DNA of 23,960 bases from DASSJM01 sp049587975 (GCA_049587975.1 JBAVEY010000009.1:1-23960); one strand, 5' to 3'; counted from the first letter of the stretch, positions 1 through 9,669 are shown. The notes: generated from the sequence alone by a model not told the origin. A program made the numbers and translations.

Positions 1-1
1 G

Positions 2-82
2 CGCCTGGTGTGGCTCGGGGTCGTGCTCCTCGTCGCGGGCGCCGCCGCGACGGCCCACGCCGCCGCCCGCCTGCTCGGCTGA
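2..82 (+). CDS. C-terminal end of a membrane protein (partial)
   Basis: The reading frame is open from the window edge and stops at TGA 80-82, giving 26 residues. They form one hydrophobic stretch rich in Val, Leu and Ala (start RLVWLGVVLL, end AAARLLG), consistent with a final transmembrane helix and a very short tail. The GC-rich third positions match the rest of the window, so I take it as the end of a real gene that begins upstream. The family cannot be identified from this fragment. It converges on the metallopeptidase gene, leaving 34 bp between the two stops in which I see no clear terminator. Confidence 0.5.
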   Translation, partial: RLVWLGVVLLVAGAAATAHAAARLLG

Positions 83-116
83 CCGGACCGGGCGAGCGCG
101 GACGATCGTGGACCCG

Positions 117-1118
117 TTACAGGATGCCGCGATCCTCGAACGCCTTCTCCACCTTGACCGCGGCCCCGTGACCGGCGATCGACTCGGCCGCGTCCACGGT
201 CGCCTTCGCCGCCTCCGCGAACGAAGGGTCGACGCCGAAGTCGAACTGCGCCTGCAGGATGATCCGGTCGGCGGTCTCCCGTCCGAGCGCGTTGTGGATG
301 TCGTACAGCGCCCGCGACCAGATCTGTCCGTCGTGGTGGATCCGTCCGGTCTGATCGTCGACCGTGAGATCGAGGTCGACGCGCCGCAGGCAGTGGACCG
401 CGTCTCCGACCGTGTAGGAGACCGAGTCCCAGTCGGCGATGCATGCCGGGTCGAACCCGCCGGAGACCGGCTCGCTCATCGTGAAGGCCCAGTAGTCGCC
501 GAACCCCTCGCCGATCGAGCTCGAGTCGTGGCCCACGCCGAACCCGGGCACCTGGTCGTCCTGGATCGCGTGGCCGAGCTCATGCCAGATGACCTCGAGG
601 TCCTCCCCGTCATCGACACCGCCCTTGCCGACCGTGATCGTGTCCTTCTTCGGGTCGTAGAAGCTGTTGTCGGCGCCGTACTGATCGGCGCGCACCACCT
701 GCGGTTCGTTGTTCACGTTCGTGAAGCCGAGGCTCTGGATGTATAGCTGCGCCTGCGTGACGGCGTAGTACGCCATCACCTGCTCGAACCAGGTGTGGTC
801 CCGGCCGAACAGGAACGTGCCATCCGAGCTGAACCCACAGTTCTTCGTGCCGCAGACGTCCGCGTAGTCCCCACGCAGGTAGCCGCTGCCATCCAGATGG
901 TCGAGCATGACCACCTCGTACGCCGGTTGCAGGGCCGCGTAGTCGCGGTCCTTCTGGTCGGTCAGGGTCTCGTCGTGGAGGGTGACGACCGGGTTCGGCT
1001 CGAAGACCTTGCCTTGCGCCGTACCGGTGAACGCCTGCGCCGGGGACGGCTGGAACAGCGGGGTGGCGAACGCCACCGCGCCGACGGCAAGGGCGACGAG
1101 CCTGCGACGGAGCGACAT
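117..1118 (-). CDS. Secreted zinc metallopeptidase, M4/M36 (thermolysin/fungalysin)-like
   Basis: This 333-residue protein has a classic Sec signal peptide: basic N-terminus, hydrophobic core 7-22 and a probable AQA cleavage site after residue 29. The zinc site is clear. HELGH at 179-183 gives two His ligands and the catalytic Glu180, and EGFGD at 204-208 gives the third ligand Glu204, as in gluzincins. A later HHDGQIW segment (261-267) matches the region of the second active-site His in M4/M36 enzymes. Four Cys outside the signal peptide (89, 94, 226, 243) could form two disulfides, fitting an extracellular enzyme. The protein is shorter than most fungalysins and shows no recognisable propeptide domain, so substrate and activation are unknown. 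The ATG follows a strong GAGGAGG site. It lies 69 bp downstream of the mutase gene on the same strand, but no functional link is evident. Confidence 0.8.
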   Translation of the reverse strand: MSLRRRLVALAVGAVAFATPLFQPSPAQAFTGTAQGKVFEPNPVVTLHDETLTDQKDRDYAALQPAYEVVMLDHLDGSGYLRGDYADVCGTKNCGFSSDGTFLFGRDHTWFEQVMAYYAVTQAQLYIQSLGFTNVNNEPQVVRADQYGADNSFYDPKKDTITVGKGGVDDGEDLEVIWHELGHAIQDDQVPGFGVGHDSSSIGEGFGDYWAFTMSEPVSGGFDPACIADWDSVSYTVGDAVHCLRRVDLDLTVDDQTGRIHHDGQIWSRALYDIHNALGRETADRIILQAQFDFGVDPSFAEAAKATVDAAESIAGHGAAVKVEKAFEDRGIL

Positions 1119-1187
1119 GTGATCCTCCTCGTCGGGGAACGGACCTCACGATATCGGAGGCGCTCGAGACCGCGCCAGGCAACCCGC

Positions 1188-2771
1188 TCAGCGGGGGTGG
1201 TACTCGCCGAAGACGCCGCGGAGCACGTCGGAGACCTCGCCGAGCGTCGCCCGGGCGCGCAGGGCCTCCTTCATCGTCGGCAGGAGGTTCCCCGTCCCGT
1301 CGGCCGCCGACCGCACCTCGGCGAGCGCCCGCTCGACCGCCGCCTGATCGCGCGAGGCCCGGAGGCTTCGGACGCGATCGACCTGCCGCGCGACCTCCTC
1401 CTCGCCGATCGCCTGGATCTCGACGGGTTGCTCCTCGGCATCCTCGAACCCGTTCACCCCCACCAGCACCCGGTCGCCCGATTCGATCCCCCGATGGATC
1501 TCGAACGCGGCCTCGGCGATCTCCTCCTGGTAGAAGCCCGCCTCGATCGCCTCGACGGCGCCCCCCATCGCGTCGATCCGGTCCAGGTAGATCCGGGCGC
1601 GCGCCTCGACCTCGTTCGTGAGCGCCTCGACGTAGTACGACCCGCCCAGCGGGTCGACGGTGTGCGTCACCCCGGTCTCGTGCCCGATCACCTGCTGGGT
1701 CCGCAGCGCGATCGTGGCCGCTCGCTCGGTCGGGAGCGCGAGCGCCTCGTCGAACGAGTTCGTGTGCAACGACTGCGTCCCGCCGAGGACGGCCGCGAGC
1801 GCCTCGATCGCGGTGCGCACGATGTTGTTCCGCGGCTGCTGCGCGGTGAGCGTGGCGCCGCCGGTCTGCGTGTGGAACCGGAGCATCAGGCTCTTCGGAT
1901 CCTTCGCTCCGAACCGTTCGGCCATGATCGTCGACCACATCCGTCGGGCCGCCCGGAACTTCGCGATCTCCTCGAAGAAGTTCATGTGGCAGGCGAAGAA
2001 GAACGAGACGCGCGGCGCGAACTCGTCGACCTCGAGCCCCGCCTCGATCGCCGCCTGCACGTAGGCGATGCCATCCGCGAGCGTGAACGCCACCTCCTGG
2101 ACCGCCGTCGCCCCGGCCTCGCGCATGTGGTACCCGCTCACCGAGATCGTGTTCCATCGTGGGATCGTCTCGCCGCAGTAGGCGAACAGATCGGTGATCA
2201 GCCGCATCGAGGGCTTGGGCGGGTAGATGTAGGTGCCCCGGGCCGCGTACTCCTTCAGCAGGTCGTTCTGGACCGTGCCGTTCAGCTCGGCCGCGTCGAT
2301 GCCTCGCTCCTCGGCCACGAGTTGGTAGAGCAGGAGCAGGATCGGCGCCGTGGCGTTGATCGTCATCGAGGTCGACACCGCGTCGAGCGGGATCGCGTCG
2401 AACAACCGGCCCATGTCCTCGATCGAGTCGATCGCGACACCCGTCTTGCCGACCTCCCCCTCGGCCCGCGGGTGGTCCGAGTCCAACCCCATCTGCGTGG
2501 GCAGGTCGAACGCGACCGACAACCCCGTCTGTCCGTGCTCGAGCAGGTACCGGAACCGCTGGTTGGTCTCCTCGGCCGTGGCCATGCCCGCGTACTGGCG
2601 CATCGTCCACAGGCGCCCGCGGTACATCGAGGGGTACACGCCGCGCGTGAACGGCGGCTGACCGGGGAGGCCGAGGTCGCGTCCGGGATCGAAGCCCTCG
2701 AGGTCGGCGGGTTCGTAGACGGGCTTCAGGTCGATCTCGGAATCGGTCGACCGCCCTTCGACGTCGTCCAT
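1188..2771 (-). CDS. Acyl-CoA mutase large (catalytic) subunit, methylmalonyl-CoA mutase type
   Basis: These 527 residues cover the substrate-binding TIM-barrel of cobalamin-dependent acyl-CoA mutases, which rearrange the carbon skeleton of acyl-CoAs (for example methylmalonyl-CoA to succinyl-CoA). Family motifs include RQYAGMATAEETN with Tyr60 in the position of the methylmalonyl-type active-site Tyr, GLSVAFDLPTQ, YIYPPKPSMR, SGYHMREAGA, FAPRVSFFF, RFHTQTGG and GGTQSLHTNSFDEALALPTE. The Tyr favours methylmalonyl-CoA over isobutyryl- or hydroxyisobutyryl-CoA, but exact substrate assignment needs a tree. The protein ends just after GEVSDVLRGVFG, so it lacks the roughly 130-residue B12-binding domain (DxHxxG). 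A separate small subunit must be supplied from outside this window. The ATG has no Shine-Dalgarno; a TACCCT -10 box ends 8 nt before it, suggesting a leaderless mRNA. Confidence 0.88.
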   Translation of the reverse strand: MDDVEGRSTDSEIDLKPVYEPADLEGFDPGRDLGLPGQPPFTRGVYPSMYRGRLWTMRQYAGMATAEETNQRFRYLLEHGQTGLSVAFDLPTQMGLDSDHPRAEGEVGKTGVAIDSIEDMGRLFDAIPLDAVSTSMTINATAPILLLLYQLVAEERGIDAAELNGTVQNDLLKEYAARGTYIYPPKPSMRLITDLFAYCGETIPRWNTISVSGYHMREAGATAVQEVAFTLADGIAYVQAAIEAGLEVDEFAPRVSFFFACHMNFFEEIAKFRAARRMWSTIMAERFGAKDPKSLMLRFHTQTGGATLTAQQPRNNIVRTAIEALAAVLGGTQSLHTNSFDEALALPTERAATIALRTQQVIGHETGVTHTVDPLGGSYYVEALTNEVEARARIYLDRIDAMGGAVEAIEAGFYQEEIAEAAFEIHRGIESGDRVLVGVNGFEDAEEQPVEIQAIGEEEVARQVDRVRSLRASRDQAAVERALAEVRSAADGTGNLLPTMKEALRARATLGEVSDVLRGVFGEYHPR

Positions 2772-2779
2772 CGCGACCC

Positions 2780-2785
2780 AGGGTA
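2780..2785 (-). promoter_or_regulatory. -10 box of a leaderless promoter for the acyl-CoA mutase gene
   Basis: On the minus strand TACCCT fits the TANNNT -10 consensus and ends 8 nt before the ATG at 2771, so transcription would start at or next to the start codon. No good -35 hexamer is seen. The box lies in a 7-bp tandem repeat (GGGTAGC twice, 2781-2794) shared with the divergent promoter. Confidence 0.5.
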
Positions 2786-2790
2786 GCGGG

Positions 2791-2796
2791 TAGCAT
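2791..2796 (+). promoter_or_regulatory. -10 box of a leaderless promoter for the O-methyltransferase gene
   Basis: TAGCAT ends 8 nt before the GTG at 2805, the same spacing as for the divergent mutase gene. The matching -35 region would fall inside the first codons of the mutase gene. No Shine-Dalgarno precedes the GTG, which supports leaderless initiation. Confidence 0.5.
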
Positions 2797-2804
2797 CGCG
2801 GTCA

Positions 2805-3452
2805 GTGGACATCGTCGATCCACGCGTCGAGGCCTACATGGGCTCGCTGCTCGCTCGCTACGACGAACCCGTCCTGCTCGACATGGAGGCCGAGGGCAAG
2901 GAACGCGGCTTCCCGATCATCGGCCGGCTCGTGGGGGTGACGGTCGAGCTGCTCGCGCGCTCGGTGGGCGCGAGGCGCGTGTTCGAGCTCGGCTCGGGGT
3001 TCGGGTACTCGGCGTACTGGTTCTCGCGTGCGGTCGGACCCGGCGGGGAGGTCCACGGCACCGACGGCGATCCGGCGAACGAGGCCAAGGCGCTCGGCTA
3101 TCTCTCGCGGGCGGGCCTGTCCGACCCGATCCGCTGGCACGTGGGCGACGCCGTCACCAACCTGGGCGCGGTCGAGGGCGAGTTCGACGTCGTCTACAAC
3201 GACATCGACAAGGTCGGCTACCCGGACGCGTGGCGAGCGGCTCGGGGACGGATCCGCGTCGGCGGGCTGTACGTGTGCGACAACGTCCTGTGGTCGGGCC
3301 AGGTCGCCGATCCCGAGGGCGATCACGGCCGCGACCCCGAGACCACCGACGCGATCGTGGAGCACAACCGCCTGATCGCCGAGGACGATCGGTTCGTCTC
3401 CTCGATCGTCCCCACGCGCGACGGCGTGATGCTCGCCCTCCGAACGGCTTAG
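2805..3452 (+). CDS. Class I SAM-dependent O-methyltransferase (caffeoyl-CoA OMT-like family)
   Basis: The 215-residue product has the layout of Methyltransf_3 enzymes, which move a methyl group from SAM to a hydroxyl, usually of catechol-like acceptors with a metal ion. Visible motifs are the SAM-binding FELGSGFGYSAYW, an acidic loop HGTDGDP, the NDIDKVGYPDAW segment matching the family's metal-binding D-x-D-K-xx-Y motif, DNVLWSGQV and the C-terminal IVPTRDGVMLALR. Length is typical of bacterial members (about 215-225). The GTG start is chosen because it immediately follows a leaderless -10 box. The TAG stop (3450-3452) overlaps the TAA stop of the convergent MMPL gene. The acceptor substrate cannot be inferred from the neighbours. 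Confidence 0.85.
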   Translation: MDIVDPRVEAYMGSLLARYDEPVLLDMEAEGKERGFPIIGRLVGVTVELLARSVGARRVFELGSGFGYSAYWFSRAVGPGGEVHGTDGDPANEAKALGYLSRAGLSDPIRWHVGDAVTNLGAVEGEFDVVYNDIDKVGYPDAWRAARGRIRVGGLYVCDNVLWSGQVADPEGDHGRDPETTDAIVEHNRLIAEDDRFVSSIVPTRDGVMLALRTA

Positions 3453-6070
3453 CGCCGGGCCGGCTCCTCCTTCGGCGTCGTCACCTCGAACGGACGCGTC
3501 TCCAGCATCGGCTCGAGCTCCTCGCCGCCCTCGACACGGAGCTTCGGCAACCATTGCAGCCATCTCGGCAGGTACCAGTTCCAGTCGCCCAACAGCCGCA
3601 TACTCGCCGGAACCATGATCGTCCGGACGATCGTCGCGTCGAGGAACACCGCGACGGCCAGGCCGAACCCCATCTGCTGGAACTGGCCAAGGCGCCCCGC
3701 GGCGAAGGCCGAGAACACGACGACCATGATCAGGGCCGCGCCGGTGATGATGCCGGCCGTGGTGCGCAGTCCGTAGGCGACCGCCTCGGTGTTGTCCAGG
3801 GTCTTGTCGTACTCCTCGCGGATCCGCGTGAGCAGGAAGACGTGGTAGTCCATCGACAGCCCGAACAGCACCGAGAACAGGAACAAGGGCAACCAGGCCT
3901 CGATCGCCTCGACCCGCTTGAACGGCAGCCCGATCGCGTTGAACAGCCCCAGCCCGACCCCCTTCTGGAAGACGAGGGTGACGGCGCCGTACGCGGCGGC
4001 GACCGAGAGTAGGTTCATGATGATCGCCTTGATCGGCACGACGACCGAACGGAACACGACCGTGAGCAACATGAACGACAGGCCCAGGACGAACCCCAGC
4101 ACGATCCACTGGTACCGGTCGACGATCGACAGGAAGTCCGTGAACAACCCGGTGTTCCCTCCGACCAGGACCGTGACGCCCCTGACGCCATCGAACGCGC
4201 GGGGGACGATCGAGGTACGCAGGTCGCGGATCCCCTGGAACGCGGCATCGGTGAGCGGGTCGCCCGCGAAGGACGCCGAGACCAGGAGGGCGCTCCCGTC
4301 CTCCGACGGCGTCGTGACCGTCTGATCCGCGAAGGTCGGATCCGCGGCGATGCCCTGCTCGAGCTTGCCGAGCGCGGCCGCGACCTCCGGGGCCGTGACG
4401 TCGCCCGTGATCACGATCTGCGCGGGGTCGGTCACCCCTCCGGAGTTGAACTCTTGCACCAGCGTGAGGAAGGCCTGCCTCGAGGGGAACTCCTGCGGCA
4501 GTTGGCTCACGTTCTGCGACGTCCCCCGGTGGAGCTGGAAGTAGAACGCACCCAAGGTGGCGATGATCAGGACGCTTACGACGAGGAACATGACCGGCTG
4601 CGCCATGACGCGCCGGCTCATCCGGTCCCAGAACCCGCCCTGGGGGTCGTGTGAGGTATCGAGGCGCGCACGCTTCGACAGCCTCGGCCAGTTGATGCGG
4701 TCGCCGAGGAGCCCGAGGATCGCCGGCAGCAGCGTCATCGACGCCGCGATCGCGGCCAGCGTCACGAGGATCGCCCCCCCGGCGAGGCTGCGGAAGATCG
4801 AGACCGGGATGATGAGCATGCCGAGGAGCGCGAGCACGACGGTGACGCCGCTGAAGAACACCGCGCGGCTCGCCGTGCCGCCGGAGCGTCGGATCGCCTC
4901 GAGCTTCACGAAGCCCTTCTTCCGCTCCTCGCGGTAGCGCGAGACGATGAACAACGAGTAGTCGATGCCGACCGCCAGGCCGATCATCGTGATCATGTTC
5001 TCGACGAACAGGTTGAACTGGAAGACCTGACCGACCAAGGCGACCAGCCCGAGCGCGATCGCGATCGCCACCAGCCCCATGACCAGGGGCAGCACGGCGG
5101 CCACGACGGAACCGAACACGACGATCAGGACGAGCAGTGCGACGCCGAGACCGATGGTCTCGGACTTGCGCATGTCCTCCTCGGCCAGCTTCATGAAGTC
5201 GGTGAACAAGGCTGCCTGACCCGCCACCTGGACCGTGAACAGGTCGTTCGAGTCACGCCGGGCGACCGCGCGCAACCGGTCGACGTTGGCCGTCGAGATC
5301 TCCGCGATCGGGACCGGCACCAGGGTGGTCCGCAGGTCGGCCGAGATCATCGAGGATGCCTGCTCCTTGGCGTCGAAGGCGCTGTACGGGGACGACGCGA
5401 GGCTGGAGCCGGCGCGGCGGACGATCACGGTCTCGACGGCCTGGACCGCATCCGGGAAGGCGGGATCGAGGGCCGCCGAGGTCGGCGAGGTGACGAGGAC
5501 CACGGCCTCCGGCGGGTCGGCCCGGGCCGGTCCGGGCTCGGCGCCCGCGAGCTGCGCCAGTTCCTCGGGCGCGAGCACTCGGGCCTCGAAGCCCTCGGGC
5601 GCGGCCGCGGGAACCGCATCGGCGAGGTCGGCGACCACGGCCTTCGCCGGACCGACCAGCTGCACGAGCACCAGGGCCCCGTGCAGATCCGGCGTGAACA
5701 GCTGCCGGCGGGCGCCCTCCGCGTCGACGTAGGTCGCCACCGGGCCGGCCACCACGTCCGGACCCAGACCCTCGACGTCGGACTTCAGATCCGTCACGAA
5801 GTCGGCGTACAGGGGATGCGAGGTGGGCAGCGACGAGCTCACGACCATGAACTCGGTGTCCTCGGAGTTGACGCCGAACCTCGTGTCGAGCACCTGCTGG
5901 GCCCGTTCGGATTCGGGGTTGTTGGTGAACGCCATGTCGTCGGACAACACCCCCGAGAGCAAGGTGGCGCTCACCATGCCCATGGCCACGATGGCCACGA
6001 CCCATGCACCGATCGTCCGCCAGGGGTGCCGGCTACTGACCTTCGCGAGCGATTGCGGGTTGAGCCTCAT
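3449..6070 (-). CDS. MMPL/RND-family membrane transporter
   Basis: This 873-residue inner-membrane protein has the internal duplication of RND transporters: a TM helix, a large extracytoplasmic domain, a bundle of five TM helices, a short cytoplasmic linker, then the same again. Asp-Tyr pairs in the TM4 and TM10 equivalents, GIDYSLFIVSRYREE (Asp370) and GLSMDYHVFLLTRIREEYD (Asp741), are the conserved MMPL proton-relay motifs. Actinobacterial MMPL proteins export lipids, glycolipids or toxic compounds by proton antiport; the cargo here is unknown. The C-terminal tail is short and lacks the long cytoplasmic domain of mycobacterial MmpL3. The ATG follows AGGAGG with 5-nt spacing. Upstream are repeated dyad sites and a possible TAGCGT promoter, which suggests repressor control. 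No TetR-type regulator is encoded next to it. Confidence 0.9.
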   Translation of the reverse strand: MRLNPQSLAKVSSRHPWRTIGAWVVAIVAMGMVSATLLSGVLSDDMAFTNNPESERAQQVLDTRFGVNSEDTEFMVVSSSLPTSHPLYADFVTDLKSDVEGLGPDVVAGPVATYVDAEGARRQLFTPDLHGALVLVQLVGPAKAVVADLADAVPAAAPEGFEARVLAPEELAQLAGAEPGPARADPPEAVVLVTSPTSAALDPAFPDAVQAVETVIVRRAGSSLASSPYSAFDAKEQASSMISADLRTTLVPVPIAEISTANVDRLRAVARRDSNDLFTVQVAGQAALFTDFMKLAEEDMRKSETIGLGVALLVLIVVFGSVVAAVLPLVMGLVAIAIALGLVALVGQVFQFNLFVENMITMIGLAVGIDYSLFIVSRYREERKKGFVKLEAIRRSGGTASRAVFFSGVTVVLALLGMLIIPVSIFRSLAGGAILVTLAAIAASMTLLPAILGLLGDRINWPRLSKRARLDTSHDPQGGFWDRMSRRVMAQPVMFLVVSVLIIATLGAFYFQLHRGTSQNVSQLPQEFPSRQAFLTLVQEFNSGGVTDPAQIVITGDVTAPEVAAALGKLEQGIAADPTFADQTVTTPSEDGSALLVSASFAGDPLTDAAFQGIRDLRTSIVPRAFDGVRGVTVLVGGNTGLFTDFLSIVDRYQWIVLGFVLGLSFMLLTVVFRSVVVPIKAIIMNLLSVAAAYGAVTLVFQKGVGLGLFNAIGLPFKRVEAIEAWLPLFLFSVLFGLSMDYHVFLLTRIREEYDKTLDNTEAVAYGLRTTAGIITGAALIMVVVFSAFAAGRLGQFQQMGFGLAVAVFLDATIVRTIMVPASMRLLGDWNWYLPRWLQWLPKLRVEGGEELEPMLETRPFEVTTPKEEPARR

Positions 6071-6098
6071 CTCGTCCTCCTCACGGCCGCGGCCGCAT

Positions 6099-6124
6099 GC
6101 CGGAGGTGCCCTCGGACCGAGGGC
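6099..6124. repeat. Direct-repeat copy 1 with a perfect dyad; candidate operator or 5'-UTR hairpin
   Basis: Positions 6099-6114 match 6185-6200 at 15 of 16 bases. Within it GCCCTCGG-A-CCGAGGGC (6108-6124) is a perfect 8-bp inverted repeat around one central base. It starts 38 bp upstream of the MMPL ATG, so it could bind a regulator or fold in the MMPL leader mRNA. GC-rich sequence makes chance dyads common, but the repeat in the same spacer argues for function. Confidence 0.4.
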
Positions 6125-6174
6125 CGTTCGCCGGCGGCGGCCGCGGTACGCTCCGGTCCGCCGTGCCTAGGGCC

Positions 6175-6180
6175 ACGCTA
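6175..6180 (-). promoter_or_regulatory. Candidate -10 box for the MMPL transporter gene
   Basis: On the minus strand the hexamer is TAGCGT, identical to the -10 box of the well-supported purN promoter. It would give a leader of about 100 nt carrying dyad copy 1. The region 17-18 bp upstream is a poor -35 match. Repeat copy 2 (6185-6200) falls in the spacer between -10 and -35. Confidence 0.35.
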
Positions 6181-6184
6181 TTGA

Positions 6185-6206
6185 GCCGGAGGCGCCCTCG
6201 TAGGGC
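6185..6206. repeat. Direct-repeat copy 2; candidate operator in the MMPL promoter
   Basis: GCCGGAGGCGCCCTCG at 6185-6200 repeats copy 1 with a single mismatch, 86 bp (about eight helical turns) away. It is followed by a shorter dyad, GCCCT-CGT-AGGGC (6194-6206). A TAGGGCCAC motif overlaps its end (6201-6209) and is also present at 6168-6176. The arrangement fits two sites for one DNA-binding protein, but no regulator is identified. Confidence 0.4.
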
Positions 6207-6257
6207 CACAGGTCACGTGCGCGCAGGGGCGTCGGGACCGTGGAGGCACGAGGCAAG

Positions 6258-6263
6258 TAGACT
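6258..6263 (+). promoter_or_regulatory. Candidate -10 box for the sdhCDAB operon
   Basis: TAGACT fits the TAGNNT form of other -10 boxes in this window and lies 57 bp upstream of the sdhC ATG. A second candidate, TAGGCT (6298-6303), lies closer, 17 nt before the ATG. Neither has a convincing -35. A GGAG at 6305-6308 is the likely but distant ribosome site of sdhC. Confidence 0.35.
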
Positions 6264-6320
6264 CCGCGCGGCCCGCCGGACCTCGTCGGGCCGCAGGTAG
6301 GCTCGGAGACGGATCGCGCG

Positions 6321-6716
6321 ATGGCGAAGCGGAAGTCCGACGTCGGGACCCTCTACAAGGGCAGTCCCGGACAGTGGTCCTGGTTGCTGCACCGCATCAC
6401 CGGCGTGGCGGTGATCTTGTTCCTGTTCGCGCACGTGGTGGACACGGCGGTCGTCGGTTGGGGGCCCGAGGCCTACAACCGGGTGGTCAGCGTCTACCAC
6501 AACTGGGCGGTCAAGCTGCTCGAGCTCGGCCTGGTGGCCGCGGTCCTGTATCACGCGATCAACGGCGTGAAGATCATGGTCTTCGACTTCTGGCCGGGGA
6601 CGGCACGGCACATGAAGGGGATCGCGCTCGCCTCCACCATCATCTTCGTCCTCAGCATGATCCCGATCGTGATCATCATGGGCGACGGGATCCTTCGGTC
6701 GGCGGGGGTCTTCTGA
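6321..6716 (+). CDS. sdhC: Succinate dehydrogenase cytochrome b subunit SdhC
   Basis: This 131-residue protein has three hydrophobic helices (about 22-45, 62-86 and 99-121), the usual size and shape of an SdhC membrane anchor. With SdhD it anchors SdhAB to the membrane, binds heme b and passes electrons to quinone. His24 in LLHRITG near the first helix and His78 in LYHAINGVKI are candidate quinone-site and heme-ligand positions. It is first of four genes in the order C-D-A-B, and its TGA overlaps the sdhD ATG by one base (TGATG). Sequence is weakly conserved in this family, so the call rests on topology, the HAINGVK motif and the unmistakable sdhA and sdhB downstream. Confidence 0.88.
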   Translation: MAKRKSDVGTLYKGSPGQWSWLLHRITGVAVILFLFAHVVDTAVVGWGPEAYNRVVSVYHNWAVKLLELGLVAAVLYHAINGVKIMVFDFWPGTARHMKGIALASTIIFVLSMIPIVIIMGDGILRSAGVF

Positions 6717-7153
6717 TGGCCGTCGAGGCGCCCGAGCGCCCTGCCGCCGCCCCGAGGACTCCGGGCATCCGGGGGCGCGAGCGTCCGACCGGCCTCTTCG
6801 AACTGTGGTCGTGGCTGTTCATGCGGATCAGCGGGCTCGTGCTGCTCGTCCTGGCGGTCGGTCACGTCCTGATCATGCACGTGCTGGACGACGGGGTGGA
6901 CCGGGTGAACTTCGGGTTCGTCGCCGCGCGGTGGCAGAGCCCCTTCTGGCGAACGTGGGACTGGGCGTTGCTCGTGCTCGCACTGATCCACGGGATCAAC
7001 GGGCTGCGCATCATCGTGCAGGACTACGTGCGGTGGCCCGGAGTCCGGTTCGCCGTGGACATGGCGTTCTTCGTCATCGGGTTCTCGCTGTTCGTGCTCG
7101 GGACGGTCATCGTGTTCACGTTCGACCCGAGCCGGTGGCCGGGGACCGTCTGA
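6716..7153 (+). CDS. sdhD: Succinate dehydrogenase membrane anchor subunit SdhD
   Basis: This 145-residue second anchor has a hydrophilic N-terminal tail of about 25 residues and three TM helices (about 31-56, 82-101 and 113-136). The signature HGINGLRIIVQDY (His92, Asp103, Tyr104) is typical of SdhD and contributes to the quinone and heme sites; His50 and His55 in the first helix are further heme-ligand candidates. The start is the ATG overlapping the sdhC stop by one base, which implies coupled translation. The reading frame continues open upstream inside sdhC, but that part is out-of-frame shadow. HAINGVK in SdhC and HGINGLR here suggest the two anchors are related to each other. Confidence 0.88.
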   Translation: MAVEAPERPAAAPRTPGIRGRERPTGLFELWSWLFMRISGLVLLVLAVGHVLIMHVLDDGVDRVNFGFVAARWQSPFWRTWDWALLVLALIHGINGLRIIVQDYVRWPGVRFAVDMAFFVIGFSLFVLGTVIVFTFDPSRWPGTV

Positions 7154-7156
7154 GCG

Positions 7157-8892
<1,736 letters not shown>

Positions 8893-8893
<1 letters not shown>

Positions 8894-9669
8894 TGGCCAC
8901 CGCATCCGACGGTCTCGGCGAGATCCTCGACGCGTCGGACCTGCGCGCGGCCGGCGTGGCCCGCAGGGTCACCCTCACGCTGAAGATCCGCCGGTACAAC
9001 CCTGAGGCGCGCGGCGAGGAATCCTGGTGGGACGAGTTCGAGATCCAGGCCGACCCCGACGACCGGCTGCTCGATGCGCTGCACCAGGTGAAGTGGTACC
9101 ACGACGGGACGCTCGCGCTCCGGCGCTCGTGCGCGCACGGCATCTGCGGCTCCGACGCGATGATGATCGATGGCAAGAACGCGCTCGCGTGCAAGGTCAT
9201 CGTCCGCGACATCGCCCCGAAGGTCACGGTGGAGCCGATCCGCGGCCTCCCGGTGCTGAAGGACCTCATCGTCGACATGGAGCCGTTCTTCGCCGGGTAT
9301 CGCTCGGTGCTGCCCTACCTGATCAACGACTCGGGCGAGCCGGATACCGAGCGGCTCCAGTCGCCCGAGGAACGGCACCGGTTCGACGACACCACCAAGT
9401 GCATCCTGTGCGCCGCGTGCACCACCTCGTGCCCGATCTTCTGGGGCGACGAGGAGTACGTCGGCCCCGCGGCGATCGTGAACGCCCACCGGTTCGTCTA
9501 CGACTCTCGAGACGAGGCCGGCAAGGAGCGCCTCGAGATCCTGTCCGAGAAGACCGGCGTATTCCGGTGCCGGACCACGTTCAACTGCACCGAGGCGTGC
9601 CCCCGCGGCATCGAGGTCACCAAGGCGATCCAGGACGTGAAGCGCTCGATCCTGTTCGACCGCTTCTGA
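8893..9669 (+). CDS. sdhB: Succinate dehydrogenase iron-sulfur subunit
   Basis: The 258 residues carry all three Fe-S clusters. The [2Fe-2S] site is C80-x4-C85-x2-D88 with C100; an Asp replaces the third Cys, as in E. coli SdhB. The [4Fe-4S] site is C170ILCAACTTSCP (170, 173, 176, 180). The [3Fe-4S] group uses C226, C232 and C236 in the CRTTFNCTEACPRG segment. The subunit passes electrons from SdhA flavin to the quinone site. The start is the ATG overlapping sdhA's TGA. The N-terminus is about 20 residues longer than in E. coli. It is the last gene of sdhCDAB; the following isocitrate dehydrogenase has its own promoter box 47 bp downstream. Confidence 0.97.

Noticed and set aside
795..2786. 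Long open frame (663 codons) on the plus strand antisense to the acyl-CoA mutase
   Set aside because: It lies opposite a gene with full family motifs, is rich in Arg, Asp and Val as expected for antisense GC-rich codons, and shows no domain.
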